Shown here piece after piece: positions 41,979 to 56,845 of a stretch of 64,000 nt of DNA. The position numbers and the translations under genes are program-made. Within the stretch, counting starts at the first letter, position 1. Each line of letters begins with the position of its first letter. This DNA is from Cavia porcellus (Eukaryota; Chordata; Mammalia; Rodentia; Caviidae). The stretch covers positions 124,001 to 188,000 of the forward strand of contig NW_026947624.1 in the NCBI RefSeq assembly GCF_034190915.1. Direction: 5' to 3'. The notes beneath the pieces are model-generated. The model saw nothing but the letters and a program-made list of their open reading frames with translations, was not told the DNA's origin and searched no databases.

Positions 41979-43918
41979 GTGAATCTAATGTAACACACAC
42001 CCATACAATGCGCACCACCATGTGATGTTTTTCTCACTGCTACTAGTGAATCTAATGTAAAACACACCCATACAATGCGCACGACCCCGTGATGTTTTTC
42101 TCACTGCTACTAGTGAATGTAATGTAACAAACACCCATACAATGCGCACCACCCCGTGATGTTTTTCTCACTGCTACTAGTGTATGTATTGTAACACACA
42201 CCCATACAATGCGCACCACTCCGTGATGTTTATCTCAATCCTACTAGTGAATGTAATGTAACACACACCCATACAATGCGCACCACCCCGTGATGTTTTT
42301 CTCACTCCTACTAGTGAATCTAATGTAACACACACCCATACAATGCGCACCACCCCGTGTTTTTCTCACTCCTACTAGTGAATCTAATGTAACACACACC
42401 CATACAATGCGCACCACCCCGTGATGTTTTTCTCACTCCTACTAGTGAATCTAATGTAACACACACCCATACAATGCGCACCACCCCGTGATGTTTTTCT
42501 CACTCCTACTAGTGAATGTAATGTAACACACTCCCATACAATGCGCACCACCCCGTGATGTTTTTCTCACTCCTACTAGTGAATCTAATGTAACACACAC
42601 CCATACAAGGCGCACCACCCCGTGATGTTTTTCTCACTCCTACTAGTGAATCTAATGTGACACACACCCATACAATGCGCACCACCCCGTGATGTTTTTC
42701 TCACTCCTACTAGTGAATCTAATGTGACACACACCCATACAATGCGCACCACCCCGTGATGTTTTTCTCACTCCTTCTAGTGAATCTAATGTGACACACA
42801 CACATACAATGCGCACCACCCCGTGATGTTTTTCTCACTCCTACTAGTGAATGTAATGTAACACACTCCCATACAATGCGCACCACCCCGTGATGTTTTT
42901 CTCACTCCTACTAGTGAATCTAATGTAACACACACCCATACAAGGCGCACCACCCCGTGATGTTTTTCTCACTCCTACTAGTGAATCTAATGTGACACAC
43001 ACCCATACAATGCGCACCACCCCGTGATGTTTTTCTCACTCCTACTAGTGAATCTAATGTGACACACACCCATACAATGCGCACCACCCCGTGATGTTTT
43101 TCTCACTCCTACTAGTGAATCTAATGTGACACACACACATACAATGCGCACCACCCCGTGATGTTTTTCTCACTCCTACTATTGAATGTAATGTGACACA
43201 CACCCATACAATGCGCACCACCCCGTGATGTTTTTCTCACTCCTACTAATGAATGTAATGTGACACACACCCATACAAGGCGCACCACCCCGTGATGTTT
43301 TTCTCACTCCTACTAATGAATGTAATGTGACACACACCCATACAAGGCGCACCACCCCGTGATGTTTTTCTCACTCCTACTAGTGAATCTAATGTGACAC
43401 ACACCCATACAAGGCGCACCACCTCGTGATGTTTTTCTCACTCCTACTAGTGAATCTAATGTGACACACACCCATACAAGGCGCACCACCCCGTGATGTT
43501 TTTCTCACTGCTACTAGTGAATCTAATGTGACACACACCCATACAAGGCGCACCACCCCGTGATGTTTTTCTCACTGCTACTAGTGAATCTAATGTGACA
43601 CACACCCATACAAGGCGCACCACCCCGTGATGTTTTTCTCACTCCTACTAGTGAATCTAATGTGACACACACCCATACAATGCGCACCACCCCGTGATGT
43701 TTTTCTCACTCCTACTAGTGAATCTAATGTAACACACACCCATGCAATGCGCACCACCCCGTGATGTTTTTCTCACTCCTACTAGCGAATCTAATGTAAC
43801 ACACACCCATACAAGTCGCACCACCCCGTGATGTTTTTCTCACTCCTACTAGTGAATCTGATGTAACACACACCCATACAATGCGCACCACCCCGTGATG
43901 ATTTTCTCACTCCTACTA
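41979..43918 (+). repeat. 29-mer higher-order repeat, copy 1 (1,940 bp)
   Basis: 29 x 67 minus 3: the monomer starting at 42,314 lacks atg between ccccgtg and ttttt. It contains gtgtatgtattg (42,180), ctccgtg with gtttatctcaatcc, cactcccatac units (a 335-bp, five-unit repeat near 42,526/42,861), and the first large group of gtgacac (A14G) units, ctattg/ctaatg starts, cacctcgtg, actagcg and gaatctgatg. Confidence 0.91.
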
Positions 43919-45861
43919 GTGAATGTAATGTAACACACACCCATACAATGCGCACCACCATGTGATGTTTTTCTCACTGCTACTAGTGAATCTAATGTAA
44001 AACACACCCATACAATGCGCACGACCCCGTGATGTTTTTCTCACTGCTACTAGTGAATGTAATGTAACAAACACCCATACAATGCGCACCACCCCGTGAT
44101 GTTTTTCTCACTGCTACTAGTGTATGTATTGTAACACACACCCATACAATGCGCACCACTCCGTGATGTTTATCTCAATCCTACTAGTGAATGTAATGTA
44201 ACACACACCCATACAATGCGCACCACCCCGTGATGTTTTTCTCACTCCTACTAGTGAATCTAATGTAACACACACCCATACAATGCGCACCACCCCGTGA
44301 TGTTTTTCTCACTCCTACTAGTGAATCTAATGTAACACACACCCATACAATGCGCACCACCCCGTGATGTTTTTCTCACTCCTACTAGTGAATCTAATGT
44401 AACACACACCCATACAATGCGCACCACCCCGTGATGTTTTTCTCACTCCTACTAGTGAATGTAATGTAACACACTCCCATACAATGCGCACCACCCCGTG
44501 ATGTTTTTCTCACTCCTACTAGTGAATCTAATGTAACACACACCCATACAAGGCGCACCACCCCGTGATGTTTTTCTCACTCCTACTAGTGAATCTAATG
44601 TGACACACACCCATACAATGCGCACCACCCCGTGATGTTTTTCTCACTCCTACTAGTGAATCTAATGTGACACACACCCATACAATGCGCACCACCCCGT
44701 GATGTTTTTCTCACTCCTTCTAGTGAATCTAATGTGACACACACACATACAATGCGCACCACCCCGTGATGTTTTTCTCACTCCTACTAGTGAATGTAAT
44801 GTAACACACTCCCATACAATGCGCACCACCCCGTGATGTTTTTCTCACTCCTACTAGTGAATCTAATGTAACACACACCCATACAAGGCGCACCACCCCG
44901 TGATGTTTTTCTCAATCCTACTAGTGAATCTAATGTGACACACACCCATACAATGCGCACCACCCCGTGATGTTTTTCTCACTCCTACTAGTGAATCTAA
45001 TGTGACACACACCCATACAATGCGCACCACCCCGTGATGTTTTTCTCACTCCTACTAGTGAATCTAATGTGACACACACACATACAATGCGCACCACCCC
45101 GTGATGTTTTTCTCACTCCTACTATTGAATGTAATGTGACACACACCCATACAATGCGCACCACCCCGTGATGTTTTTCTCACTCCTACTAATGAATGTA
45201 ATGTGACACACACCCATACAAGGCGCACCACCCCGTGATGTTTTTCTCACTCCTACTAATGAATGTAATGTGACACACACCCATACAAGGCGCACCACCC
45301 CGTGATGTTTTTCTCACTCCTACTAGTGAATCTAATGTGACACACACCCATACAAGGCGCACCACCTCGTGATGTTTTTCTCACTCCTACTAGTGAATCT
45401 AATGTGACACACACCCATACAAGGCGCACCACCCCGTGATGTTTTTCTCACTGCTACTAGTGAATCTAATGTGACACACACCCATACAAGGCGCACCACC
45501 CCGTGATGTTTTTCTCACTGCTACTAGTGAATCTAATGTGACACACACCCATACAAGGCGCACCACCCCGTGATGTTTTTCTCACTCCTACTAGTGAATC
45601 TAATGTGACACACACCCATACAATGCGCACCACCCCGTGATGTTTTTCTCACTCCTACTAGTGAATCTAATGTAACACACACCCATGCAATGCGCACCAC
45701 CCCGTGATGTTTTTCTCACTCCTACTAGCGAATCTAATGTAACACACACCCATACAATGCGCACCACCCCGTGATGTTTTTCTCACTCCTACTATTGAAT
45801 CTGATGTAACACACACCCATACAATGCGCACCACCCCGTGATGATTTTCTCACTCCTACTA
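43919..45861 (+). repeat. 29-mer higher-order repeat, copy 2 (1,943 bp)
   Basis: This copy is collinear with 41,979-43,918 but without the 3-bp deletion. Its first monomer (43,919-43,985) is hybrid: it begins gtgaatgtaatg like the unit expected after the gtgatgatttt unit, and it carries caccatgtg like the unit at 41,979. Small differences include ctcaatcc near 44,914 and caatgcgc near 45,757 where copy 1 has caagtcgc. Confidence 0.9.
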
Positions 45862-48800
45862 GTGAATGTGATGTAACACACACCCATACAATGCGCACCA
45901 CCCCGTGATGTTTTTCTCACTCCTACTAGTGAATGTAATGTAACACACACCCATACAATGCGCACCACCCCGTGATGTTTTTCTCACTCCTGCTAGTGAA
46001 TGTAATGTAACACACACCCATACAATGCGCACCACCCCGTGATGTTTTTCTCACCCCTGCTAGTGAATCTAATGTAACACACACCCATACAATGCGCACC
46101 ACCCCGTGATGTTTTTCTCACTCCTGCTAGTGAATCTAATGTAACACACACCCATACAATGCGCACAACAACGTGATGTTTTTCTCACTCCTGCTAGTGA
46201 ATCTAATGTAACACACACCCATACAAGGCGCACCACCCCGTGATGTTTTTCTCACCCCTGCTAGTGAATGTAATGTAACACACACCCATACAAGGCGCAC
46301 CACCCCGTGATGTTTTTCTCACCCCTGCTAGTGAATGTAATGTAACACACACCCATACAAGGCGCACCACCCCGTCATGTTTTTCTCACCCCTACTATTG
46401 AATGTAATGTAACACACACCCATACAAGGCGCACCACCCCGTGATGTTTTTCTCACACCTACCAGTGAATGTAATGTAACACACACCCATACAAGGCGCA
46501 CCACCCCGTGATGTTTTTCTCACACCTACCAGTGAATGTAATGTAACACACACCCATACAAGGCGCACCACCCCGTGATGTTTTTCTCACTCCTACTAGT
46601 GAATGTAATGTAACACACACCCATACAATTCGCACCACCCCGTGTTGTTTATCTCAGTCCTACTAGTGAATCTAATGTAACACACACCCATACAAGGCGC
46701 ACCACCCCGTCATGTTTTTCTCACTCCTACTAGTGAATCTAACGTAACACACACCCATACAAGGCGCACCACCCCGTGATGTTTTTCTCACTCCTACTAG
46801 TGAATCTAACGTAACACACACCCATACAATGCGCACCACCCCGTGATGTTTTTCTCACTGCTACTAGTGAATCTAATGTAACACACACCCATACAATGCG
46901 CACCACCCCGTGATGTTTTTCTCACTCCTACTAGTGAATGTAATGTAACACACACCCATACAATGCGCACCACCCCGTGATGTTTTTCTCACTCCTACTA
47001 GTGAATCTAATGTAACACACACCCATACAAGGCGCACCACCCCGTGATGTTTTTCTCACTGCTACTAGTGAATCTAATGTAACACACACCCATACATTGC
47101 GCACAACCCCGTGATGTTTTTCTCACTCCTACTAGTGAATGTAATGTAACACACACCCATACAATGCGCACCACCCCGTGATGTTTTTCTCACTCCTACT
47201 AGTGAATCTAATGTAACACACACCCATACAATGCGGACCACCCCGTGATATTTTTCTCACTCCTCCTAGTTTATCTAATGTAACACACACCCATACAATG
47301 CGCACCACCCCGTGATGTTTTTCTCACTCCTACTAGTGAATCTAATGTAACACACACCCATACAATGCGCACCACCCCGTGATGTTTTTCTCACTCCTAC
47401 TAGTGAATGTAATGTAACACACTCCCATACAATGCGCACCACCCCGTGATGTTTTTCTCACTCCTACTAGTGAATCTAATGTAACACACACCCATACAAT
47501 GCGCACCACCCCGTGATGTTTTTCTCACTCCTACTAGTGAATCTAATGTGACACACACCCATACAATGCGCACCACCCCGTGATGTTTTTCTCACTCCTA
47601 CTAGTGAATCTAATGTGACACACACCCATACAATGCGCACCACCCCGTGATGTTTTTCTCACTCCTACTAGTGAATCTAATGTAACACACACCCATACAA
47701 TGCGCACCACCCCGTGATGTTTTTCTCACTCCTACTAGTGAATCTAATGTAACACACACCCATACATTGCGCACAACCCCGTGATGTTTTTCTCACTCCT
47801 ACTAGTGAATGTAATGTAACACACACCCATACAATGCGCACCACCCCGTGATGTTTTTCTCACTCCTACTAGTGAATCTAATGTAACACACACCCATACA
47901 TTGCGCACAACCCCGTGATGTTTTTCTCACTCCTACTAGTGAATGTAATGTAACACACACCCATACAATGCGCACCACCCCGTGATGTTTTTCTCACTCC
48001 TACTAGTGAATCTAATGTAACACACACCCATACAATGCGGACCACCCCGTGATATTTTTCTCACTCCTCCTAGTTTATCTAATGTAACACACACCCATAC
48101 AATGCGCACCACCCCGTGATGTTTTTCTCACTCCTACTAGTGAATCTAATGTAACACACACCCATACAATGCGCACCACCCCGTGATGTTTTTCTCACTC
48201 CTACTAGTGAATGTAATGTAACACACTCCCATACAATGCGCACCACCCCGTGATGTTTTTCTCACTCCTACTAGTGAATCTAATGTGACACACACCCATA
48301 CAATGCGCACCACCCCGTGATGTTTTTCTCACTCCTACTAGTGAATCTAATGTGACACACACACATACAATGCGCACCACCCCGTGATGTTTTTCTCACT
48401 CCTACTATTGAATGTAATGTGACACACACCCATACAATGCGCACCACCCCGTGATGTTTTTCTCACTCCTACTAATGAATGTAATGTGACACACACCAAT
48501 ACAAGGCGCAACACCCCGTGATGTTTTTCTCACTCCTACTAATGAATGTAATGTGACACACACCCATACAAGGCGCACCACCCCGTGATGTTTTTCTCAC
48601 TCCTACTAGTGAATCTAATGTGACACACACCCATACAAGGCGCACCACCTCGTGATGTTTTTCTCACTCCTACTAGTGAATCTAATGTGACACACACCCA
48701 TACAAGGCGCACCACCCCGTCATGTTTTTCTCACTGCTACTAGTGAATCTAATGTGACACACACCCATACAAGGCGCACCACCCCGTGATGTTTTTCTCA

Positions 48801-50560
48801 CTGCTACTAGTGAATCTAATGTGACACACACCCATACAAGGCGCACCACCCCGTGATGTTTTTCTCACTCCTACTAGTGAATCTAATGTGACACACACCC
48901 ATACAATGCGCACCACCCCGTGATGTTTTTCTCACTCCTACTAGTGAATCTAATGGAACACACACCCATGCAATGCGCACCACCCCGTGATGTTTTTCTC
49001 ACTCCTACTAGCGAATCTAATGTACACACACCCATACAATGCGCACCACCCCGTGATGTTTTTCTCACTCCTACTAGTGAATCTGATGTAACACACACCC
49101 ATACAATGCGCACCACCCCGTGATGATTTTCTCACTCCTACTAGTGAATGTGATGTAACACACACCCATACAATGCGCACCACCCCGTGATGTTTTTCTC
49201 ACTCCTACTAGTGAATGTAATGTAACACACACCCATACAATGCGCACCACCCCGTGATGTTTTTCTCACTCCTGCTAGTGAATGTAATGTAACACACACC
49301 CATAAAATGCGCACCACCCCGTGATGTTTTTCTCACCCCTGCTAGTGAATCTAATGTAACACACACCCATACAATGCGCACCACCCCGTGATGTTTTTCT
49401 CACTCCTGCTAGTGAATCTAATGTAACACACACCCATACAATGCGCACAACCCCGTGATGTTTTTCTCACTCCTGCTAGTGAATCTAATGTAACACACAC
49501 CCATACAAGGCGCACCACCCCGTGATGTTTTTCTCACCCCTGCTAGTGAATGTAATGTAACACACACCCATACAAGGCACACTACCCCGTGATGTTTTTC
49601 TCACCCCTGCTAGTGAATGTAATGTAACACACACCCATACAAGGCGCACAACCCCGTCATGTTTTTCTCACCCCTACTAGTGAATGTAATGTAACACACA
49701 CCCATACAAGGCGCACCACCCCGTGATGTTTTTCTCACACCTACCAGTGAATGTAATGTAACACACACCCATACAAGGCGCACCACCGCGTGATGTTTTT
49801 CTCACACCTACCAGTGAATGTAATGTAACACACACCCATACAAGGCGCACCACCCCGTGATGTTTTTCTCACTCCTACTAGTGAATGTAATGTAACACAC
49901 ACCCATACAATTCGCACCACCCCGTGTTGTTTATCTCAGTCCTACTAGTGAATCTAATGTAACACACACCCATACAAGGCGCACCACCCCGTCATGTTTT
50001 TCTCACTCCTACTAGTGAATCTAACGTAACACACACCCATACAAGGCGCACCACCCCGTGATGTTTTTCTCACTCCTACTAGTGAATCTAATGTAACACA
50101 CACCCATACAATGCGCACCACCCCGTGATGTTTTTCTCACTGCTACTAGTGAATCTAATGTAACACACACCCATACAATGCGCACCACCCCGTGATGTTT
50201 TTCTCACTCCTACTAGTGAATGTAATGTAACACACACCCATACAATGCGCACCACCCCGTGATGTTTTTCTCACTCCTACTAGTGAATCTAATGTAACAC
50301 ACACCCATACAAGGCGCACCACCCCGTGATGTTTTTCTCACTGCTACTAGTGAATCTAATGTAACACACACCCATACAATGCGCACCACCCCGTGATGTT
50401 TTTCTCACTCCTACTAGTGAATGTAATGTAACACACACCCATACAAAGCGCACCACCCCGTGATGTTTTTCTCACTCCTACTAGTGAATCTAATGTAACA
50501 CACACCCATACAATGCGGACCACCCCGTGATGTTTTTCTCACTCCTAATAGTGAATCTAA
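44991..50560 (+). repeat. 49-mer higher-order relationship (about 3,282 bp)
   Basis: Markers recur 49 monomers apart: ctattgaatg 45,121/48,404, the gaatgtgatg unit 45,862/49,144 (3,282, one base lost near 49,023), and ctcagtcc 46,653/49,935. The shared order is gtgacac units, ctaatg units, cacctcgtg, actagcg, gaatctgatg, cctgctag, caaggcgc, cacacctaccag, caattcgc with gttgtttatctcagtcc, gtcatg. Upstream of about 48,274 the second copy lacks two units relative to the first. Similarity is lost near 47.3/50.6 kb. Confidence 0.86.
47031..48240 (+). repeat. 12-monomer (804-bp) local duplication
   Basis: A rare unit set (caatgcggacc with gtgatattttt, then cctcctagtttatc) occurs at about 47,236-47,275 and again 804 bases later. 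The cactcccatac unit follows at the same offset (47,42x and 48,22x). The catacattgcgcacaacc unit appears at 47,091, 47,761 and 47,895, so a further two-monomer repeat is nested inside the second copy. Confidence 0.88.
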
Positions 50561-53090
50561 TGTAACACACACCCATACAATGCGCACCACCCCGTGATGT
50601 TTTTCTCACTCCTACTAGTGAATGTAATGTAACACACACCCATACAATGCGCACCACCCCGTGATGTTTTTCTCACTCCTACTAGTGAATGTAATGTAAC
50701 ACACACCCATACAATGCGCACCACCCCGTGATGTTTTTCTCACTCCTACTAGTGAATGTAATGTAACACACAACCATACACTGCGCACCACCCCGTGATG
50801 TTTTTCTCACTCCTACTAGTGAATATAATGTAACACACACCCATACAATGCGCACCACCCCGTGATGTTTTTCTCACTCCTACTAGTTAATGTAATGTAA
50901 CACACACCCATACAATGCGCACCACCCCGTGATGTTTTTCTCACTCCAACTAGTGAATGTAATGTAACACACACCCATACAATGCGCACCACCCCGTGAT
51001 GTTTTTCTCACTCCTACTAGTGAATGTAATGTAACACACACCCATACAATGCGCACCACCCCGTGATGTTTTTCTCACTCCTACTAGTGAATGTAATGTA
51101 ACACACACCCATACAATGCGCACCACCCCGTGATGTTTTTCTCACTCCTACTAGTGAATCTAATGTAACACACACCCATACAATGCGCACCACCCCGTGA
51201 TGTTTTTCTCACTCCTACTGGTGAATGTAATGTAACACACACCCATACAATGCGCACCACCCCGTGATGTTTTTCTCACTCCTACTGGTGAATCTAATGT
51301 AACACACACCCATACAATGCGCACCACCCCGTGATGTTTTTCTCACTCCTACTGGAGAATGTAATGTAACACACACCCATACAATGCGCACCACCCCGTG
51401 ATGTTTTTCTCACTCCTACTGGAGAATGTAATGTAACACACACCCATACAATGCGCACCACCCCGTGATGTTTTTCTCACTCCTACTAGTGAATCTGATG
51501 TAACACACACCCATAGAATGCGCACCACCCCGTGATGTTTTTCTCACTCCCACTAGTGAATCTGATGTAACACACACCCATACAATGCGCACCACCCCGT
51601 GATGTTTTTCTCACTCCTACTAGTGAATCTGATGTAACACACACCCATACAATGCGCACCACCACGTGATGTTTTTCTCACTCCTACTAGTGAATCTGAT
51701 GTAACACACACCCATACAATGCGCACCACCCCGTGATGTTTTTCTCACTCCTACTAGTGAATCTGATGTAACACACACCCATACAATGCGCACCACCCCG
51801 TGATGATTTTCTCACTCCTACTAGTGAATGTGATGTAACACACACCCATACAATGCGCACCACCCCGTGATGTTTTTCTCACTCCTACTAGTGAATGTAA
51901 TGTAACACACACCCATACAATGCGCACCACCCCGTGATGTTTTTCTCACTCCTGCTAGTGAATGTAATGTAACACACATCCATACAATGCGCACCACCCC
52001 GTGATGTTTTTCTCACTCCTGCTAGTGAATCTAATGTAACACACACCCATACAATGCGCACCACCCCGTGATGTTTTTCTCACTCCTGCTAGTGAATCTA
52101 ATGTAACACACACCCATACAATGCGCACAACGAAGTGATGTTTTTCTCACTCCTGCTAGTGAATCTAATGTAACACACACCGATACAAGGCGCACCACCC
52201 CGTGATGTTTTTCTCACCCCTGCTAGTGAATGTAATGTAACACACACCCATACAAGGCCCACCACCCCGTGATGTTTTTCTCACCCCTGCTAGTGAATGT
52301 AATGTAACACACACCCATACAAGGCGCACCACCCCGTCATGTTTTTCTCACCCCTACTAGTGAATGTAATGTAACACACACCCATACAAGGCGCACCACC
52401 CCGTGATGTTTTTCTCACACCTACCAGTCAATGTAATGTAACACACACCCATACAAGGCGCACCACCCCGTGATGTTTTTCTCACTCCTACCAGTGAATG
52501 TAATGTAACACACACCCATACAAGGCGCACCACCCCGTGATGTTTTTCTCACTCCTACCAGTGAATGTAATGTAACACACACCCATACAATTCGCACCAC
52601 CCCGTGTTGTTTATCTCAGTCCTACTAGTGAATCTAATGTAACACACACCCATACAAGGCGCACCACCCCGTCATGTTTTTCTCACTCCTACTAGTGAAT
52701 CTAACGTAACACACACCCATACAAGGCGCACCACCCCGTGATGTTTTTCTCACTCCTACTAGTGATTCTAATGTAACACACACCCATACAATGCGCACCA
52801 CCCCGTGATGTTTTTCTCACTGCTACTAGTGAATCTAAAGTAACACACACCCATACAGTGCGCACCACCCCGTGATGTTTTTCTCACTCCTACTAGTGAA
52901 TGTAATGTAACACACACCCATACAATGCGCACCACCCCGTGATGTTTTTCTCACTCCTACTAGTGAATCTAATGTAACACACACCCATACAAGGCGCACC
53001 ACCCCGTGATGTTTTTCTCACTGCTACTAGTGAATCTAATGTAACACACACCCATACAATGCGCACCACCCCGTGATGTTTTTCTCAATC
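49144..53090 (+). repeat. 40-mer higher-order repeat (2,680 bp), copy 1 and part of copy 2
   Basis: Copy 1 is 49,144-51,823 and copy 2 begins at 51,824; ctcagtcc at 49,935/52,615 and gtgatgatttt at 49,121/51,801 are exactly 2,680 apart. Copy 1 includes block D-type units (caatgcggacc, cactgcgc near 50,780, ctggtg, ctggag). Copy 2 follows to about 53,080, then departs into gttatattttt and gtaatgtttatc units. A cacaac-type singleton, cacaacgaagtg, occurs near 52,126. Confidence 0.87.
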
Positions 53091-54032
53091 CTACTAGTGA
53101 ATCTAATGTAACACACACCCATACAATGCGCACCACCCCGTTATATTTTTCTCACTCCTACTAGTGAATCTAATGTAACACACACCCATACAAGGCGCAC
53201 CACCCCGTAATGTTTATCTCACTCCTACTAGTGAATCTAATGTAACACACACGCATACAATGCGCACCACCCCGTGATGTTTTTCTGACTGCTACTAGTG
53301 AATCTAATGTAACACACCCATACAATGCGCACCACCCCGTGATGTTTTTCTCACTGCTACTAGTGAATCTAATGTAACACACACCCATACAATGCGCACC
53401 ACCCCGTGATGTTTTTCTCACTGCTACTAGTGAATCTAATGTAACACACACCCATACAATGCGCACCACCCCGTGATGTTTTTCTCACTCCTACTAGCGA
53501 ATCTAATGTAACACACACCCATACAATGCGCACCACCCCGTGATGTTTTTCTCAATCCTACTAGTGAATCTAATGTAACACACACCCATACAATGCGCAC
53601 CACCCCGTGATGTTTTTCTCACTCCTACTAGTGAATCTAATGTAACACACACCCATACAATGCGCACCACCCTGTGATGTTTTTCTCACTCCTACTAGTG
53701 AATCTAATGTAACACACACCCATACAATGCGCACCACCCCGTGATGTTTTTCTCACTCCTACTAGTGAATCTAATGTAATACACACCCATACAATGCGCA
53801 CCACCCCGTGATGTTTTTCTCACTCCTACTAGTGAATCTAATGTAACACACACCCATACAAGGCGCACCAACCCGTGATGTTTTTCTCACTCCTACTAGT
53901 GAATGTAATGTAACACACACCCATACAATGCGCACCACCCCGTGATGTTTATCTCACTCCTACTAGTGAATGTAATGTAACACACACCCATACAATGCGC
54001 ACCACCCCGTGATGTTTTTCTCACTCCTACTA
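53091..54032 (+). repeat. Transition monomers and second-phase block D
   Basis: Here gctact-ending units and a 65-bp unit with a different deletion (aacacaccc, two bases lost near 53,315) lead to actagcg at 53,497, then ctcaatcc, ccctgtg, aatacacaccc and gtttatctc units of block D. The later D units are absent, and gaatctgatg units start at 54,033. The two-base loss lets a minus-strand reading frame run for 99 codons, but it is still only satellite. Confidence 0.82.
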
Positions 54033-56845
54033 GTGAATCTGATGTAACACACACCCATACAATGCGCACCACCCCGTGATGTTTTTCTCACTCCTACTAG
54101 TGAATCTGATGTAACACACACCCATACAATGCGCACCACCCCGTGATGTTTTTCTCACTCCTACTAGTGAATCTGATGTAACACACACCCATACAATGCG
54201 CACCACCCCGTGATGTTTTTCTCACTCCTGCTAGTGAATGTAATGTAACACACACCCATACAATGCGCACCACCCCGTGATGTTTTTCTCACTCCTGCTA
54301 GTGAATGTAATCTAACACACACCCATACAATGCGCACCACCCCGTGATGTTTTTCTCACTCCTGCTAGTGAATCTAATGTAACACACACCCATACAATGC
54401 GCACCACCCCGTGATGTTTTTCTCACTCCTGCTAGTGAATCTAATGTAACACACACCCATACAGTGCGCACCACCCCGTGATGTTTTTCTCACTCCTGCT
54501 AGTGAATCTAATGTAACACACACCCATACAAGGCGCACCACCCCGTGATGTTTTTCTCACCCCTGGTAGTGAATGTAATGTAACACACACCCATACAAGG
54601 CGCACCACCCCGTGATGTTTTTCTCACCCCTGCTAGTGAATGTAATGTAACACACACCCATACAAGGCGCACCACCCCGTGATGTTTTTCTCACCCCTAC
54701 TAGTGAATGTAACGTAACACACACCCATACAAGGCGCACCACCCCTTGATGTTTTTCTCACACTTACCAGTGAATGTAATGTAACACACACCCATACAAG
54801 GCGCACCACCCCGTGATGTTTTTCTCACTCCTACCAGTGAATGTAATGTAACACACACCCATGCAAGGCGCACCACCCCGTGATGTTTTTCTCACTCCTA
54901 CTAGTGAATGTAATGTAACACACACCCATACAATTCGCACCACCCCGTGTTGTTTATCTCACTCCTACTAGTGAATCTAATGTAACACACACCCATACAA
55001 GGCGCACCACCCCGTCATGTTTTTCTCACTCCTACTAGTGAATCTAATGTAACACACACCCATACAAGGCGCACCACCCCGTGATGTTTTTCTCACTCCT
55101 ACTAGTGAATCTAATGTAACACACACCCATACAAGGCGCACCACCCCGTGATGTTTTTCTCACTGCTACTAGTGAATCTAATGTAACACACACCCATACA
55201 ATGCGCACCACCCCGTGATGTTTTTCTCACTGCTACTGGTGAATCTAATGTAACACACACCCATACAATGCGCACCACCCCGTGATGTTTTTCTCACTCC
55301 TACTAGCGAATCTAATGTAACACACACCCATACAATGCGCACCACCCCGTGATGTTTTCTCAATCCTACTAGTGAATCTAATGTAACACACACCCATACA
55401 ATGCGCACCACCCCGTGATTTTTTTCTCACTCCTACTAGTGAATCTAATGTAACACACACCCATACAATGCGCACCACCCTGTGATGTTTTTCTCACTCC
55501 TACTAGTGAATCTAATGTAACACACACCCATACAATGCGCACCACCCCGTGATGTTTTTCTCACTCCTACTAGTGAATCTAATGTAATACACACCCATAT
55601 AATGCGCACCACCCCGTGATGTTTTTCTCACTCCCACTAGTGAATCTAATGTAACACACACCCATACAAGGCGCACCACCCCGTGATGTTTTTCTCACTC
55701 CTACTAGTGAATGTAATGTAACACACACCCATACAATGCGCACCACCCCGTGATGTTTATCTCACTCCTACTAGTGAATGTAATGTAACACACACCCATA
55801 CAATGCGCACCACCCCGTGATGTTTTTCTCACTCCTACTAGTGAATCTAATGTAACACACACCCATACAATGCGGACCACCCCGTGATGTTTTTCTCACT
55901 CCTACTAGTGAATCTAATGTAACACACACCCATACAATGCGCACCACCCCGTGATGTTTTTCTCACTCCTACTAGTGAATGTAATGTAACACACATCCAT
56001 ACACTGCGCACCACCCCGTGATGTTTTTCTCACTCCTACTCGTGAATGTAATGTAACACACACCCATACAATGCGCACCACCCCGTGATGTTTTTCTCAC
56101 TCCTACTAGTGAATGTAATGTAACACACAACCATACACTGCACACCACCCCGTGATGTTTTTCTCACTCCTACTAGTGAATGTAATGTAACACACACCCA
56201 TACAATGGGCACCACCCCGTGATGTTTTGCTCACTCCTACTAGTGAATGTAATGTAACACACACCCATACAATGCGCACCACCCCGTGATGTTTTTCTCA
56301 CTCCAACTAGTGAATGTAATGTAACACACACCCATACAATGCGCACCACCCCGTGATGTTTTTCTCACTCCTAGTAGTGAATGTAATGTAACACACACCC
56401 ATACAATGCGCACCACCCCGTGATGTTTTTCTCACTCCTACTAGTGAATGTAATGTAACACACACCCATACAATGCGCACCACCCCGTGATGTTTTTCTC
56501 ACTCCTACTAGTGAATCTAATGTAACACACACCCATACAATGCGCACCACCCCGTGATGTTTTTCTCACTCCTACTGGTGAATGTAATGTAACACACACC
56601 CATACAATGCGCACCACCCCGTGATGTTTTTCTCACTCCTACTGGTGAATCTAATGTAACACACACCCATACAATGCGCACCACCCCATGATGTTTTTCT
56701 CACTCCTACTGGAGAATGTAATGTAACACACACCCATACAATGCGCACCACCCCGTGATGTTTTTCTCACTCCTACTGGAGAATGTAATGTAACACACAC
56801 CCATACAATGCGCACCACCCCGTGATGTTTTTCTCACTCCTACTA
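54033..56845 (+). repeat. 42-mer higher-order repeat, copy a (2,813 bp)
   Basis: 42 x 67 minus one base (T5 to T4 near 55,354). Three gaatctgatg units, cctgctag, caaggcgc, ccccttgatg (54,742), caattcgc with gttgtttatc (54,958), gtcatg, gctact/ctggtg units, actagcg (55,306), full block D, ctggtg and two ctggag units. It ends at the next gaatctgatg unit. Confidence 0.9.
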
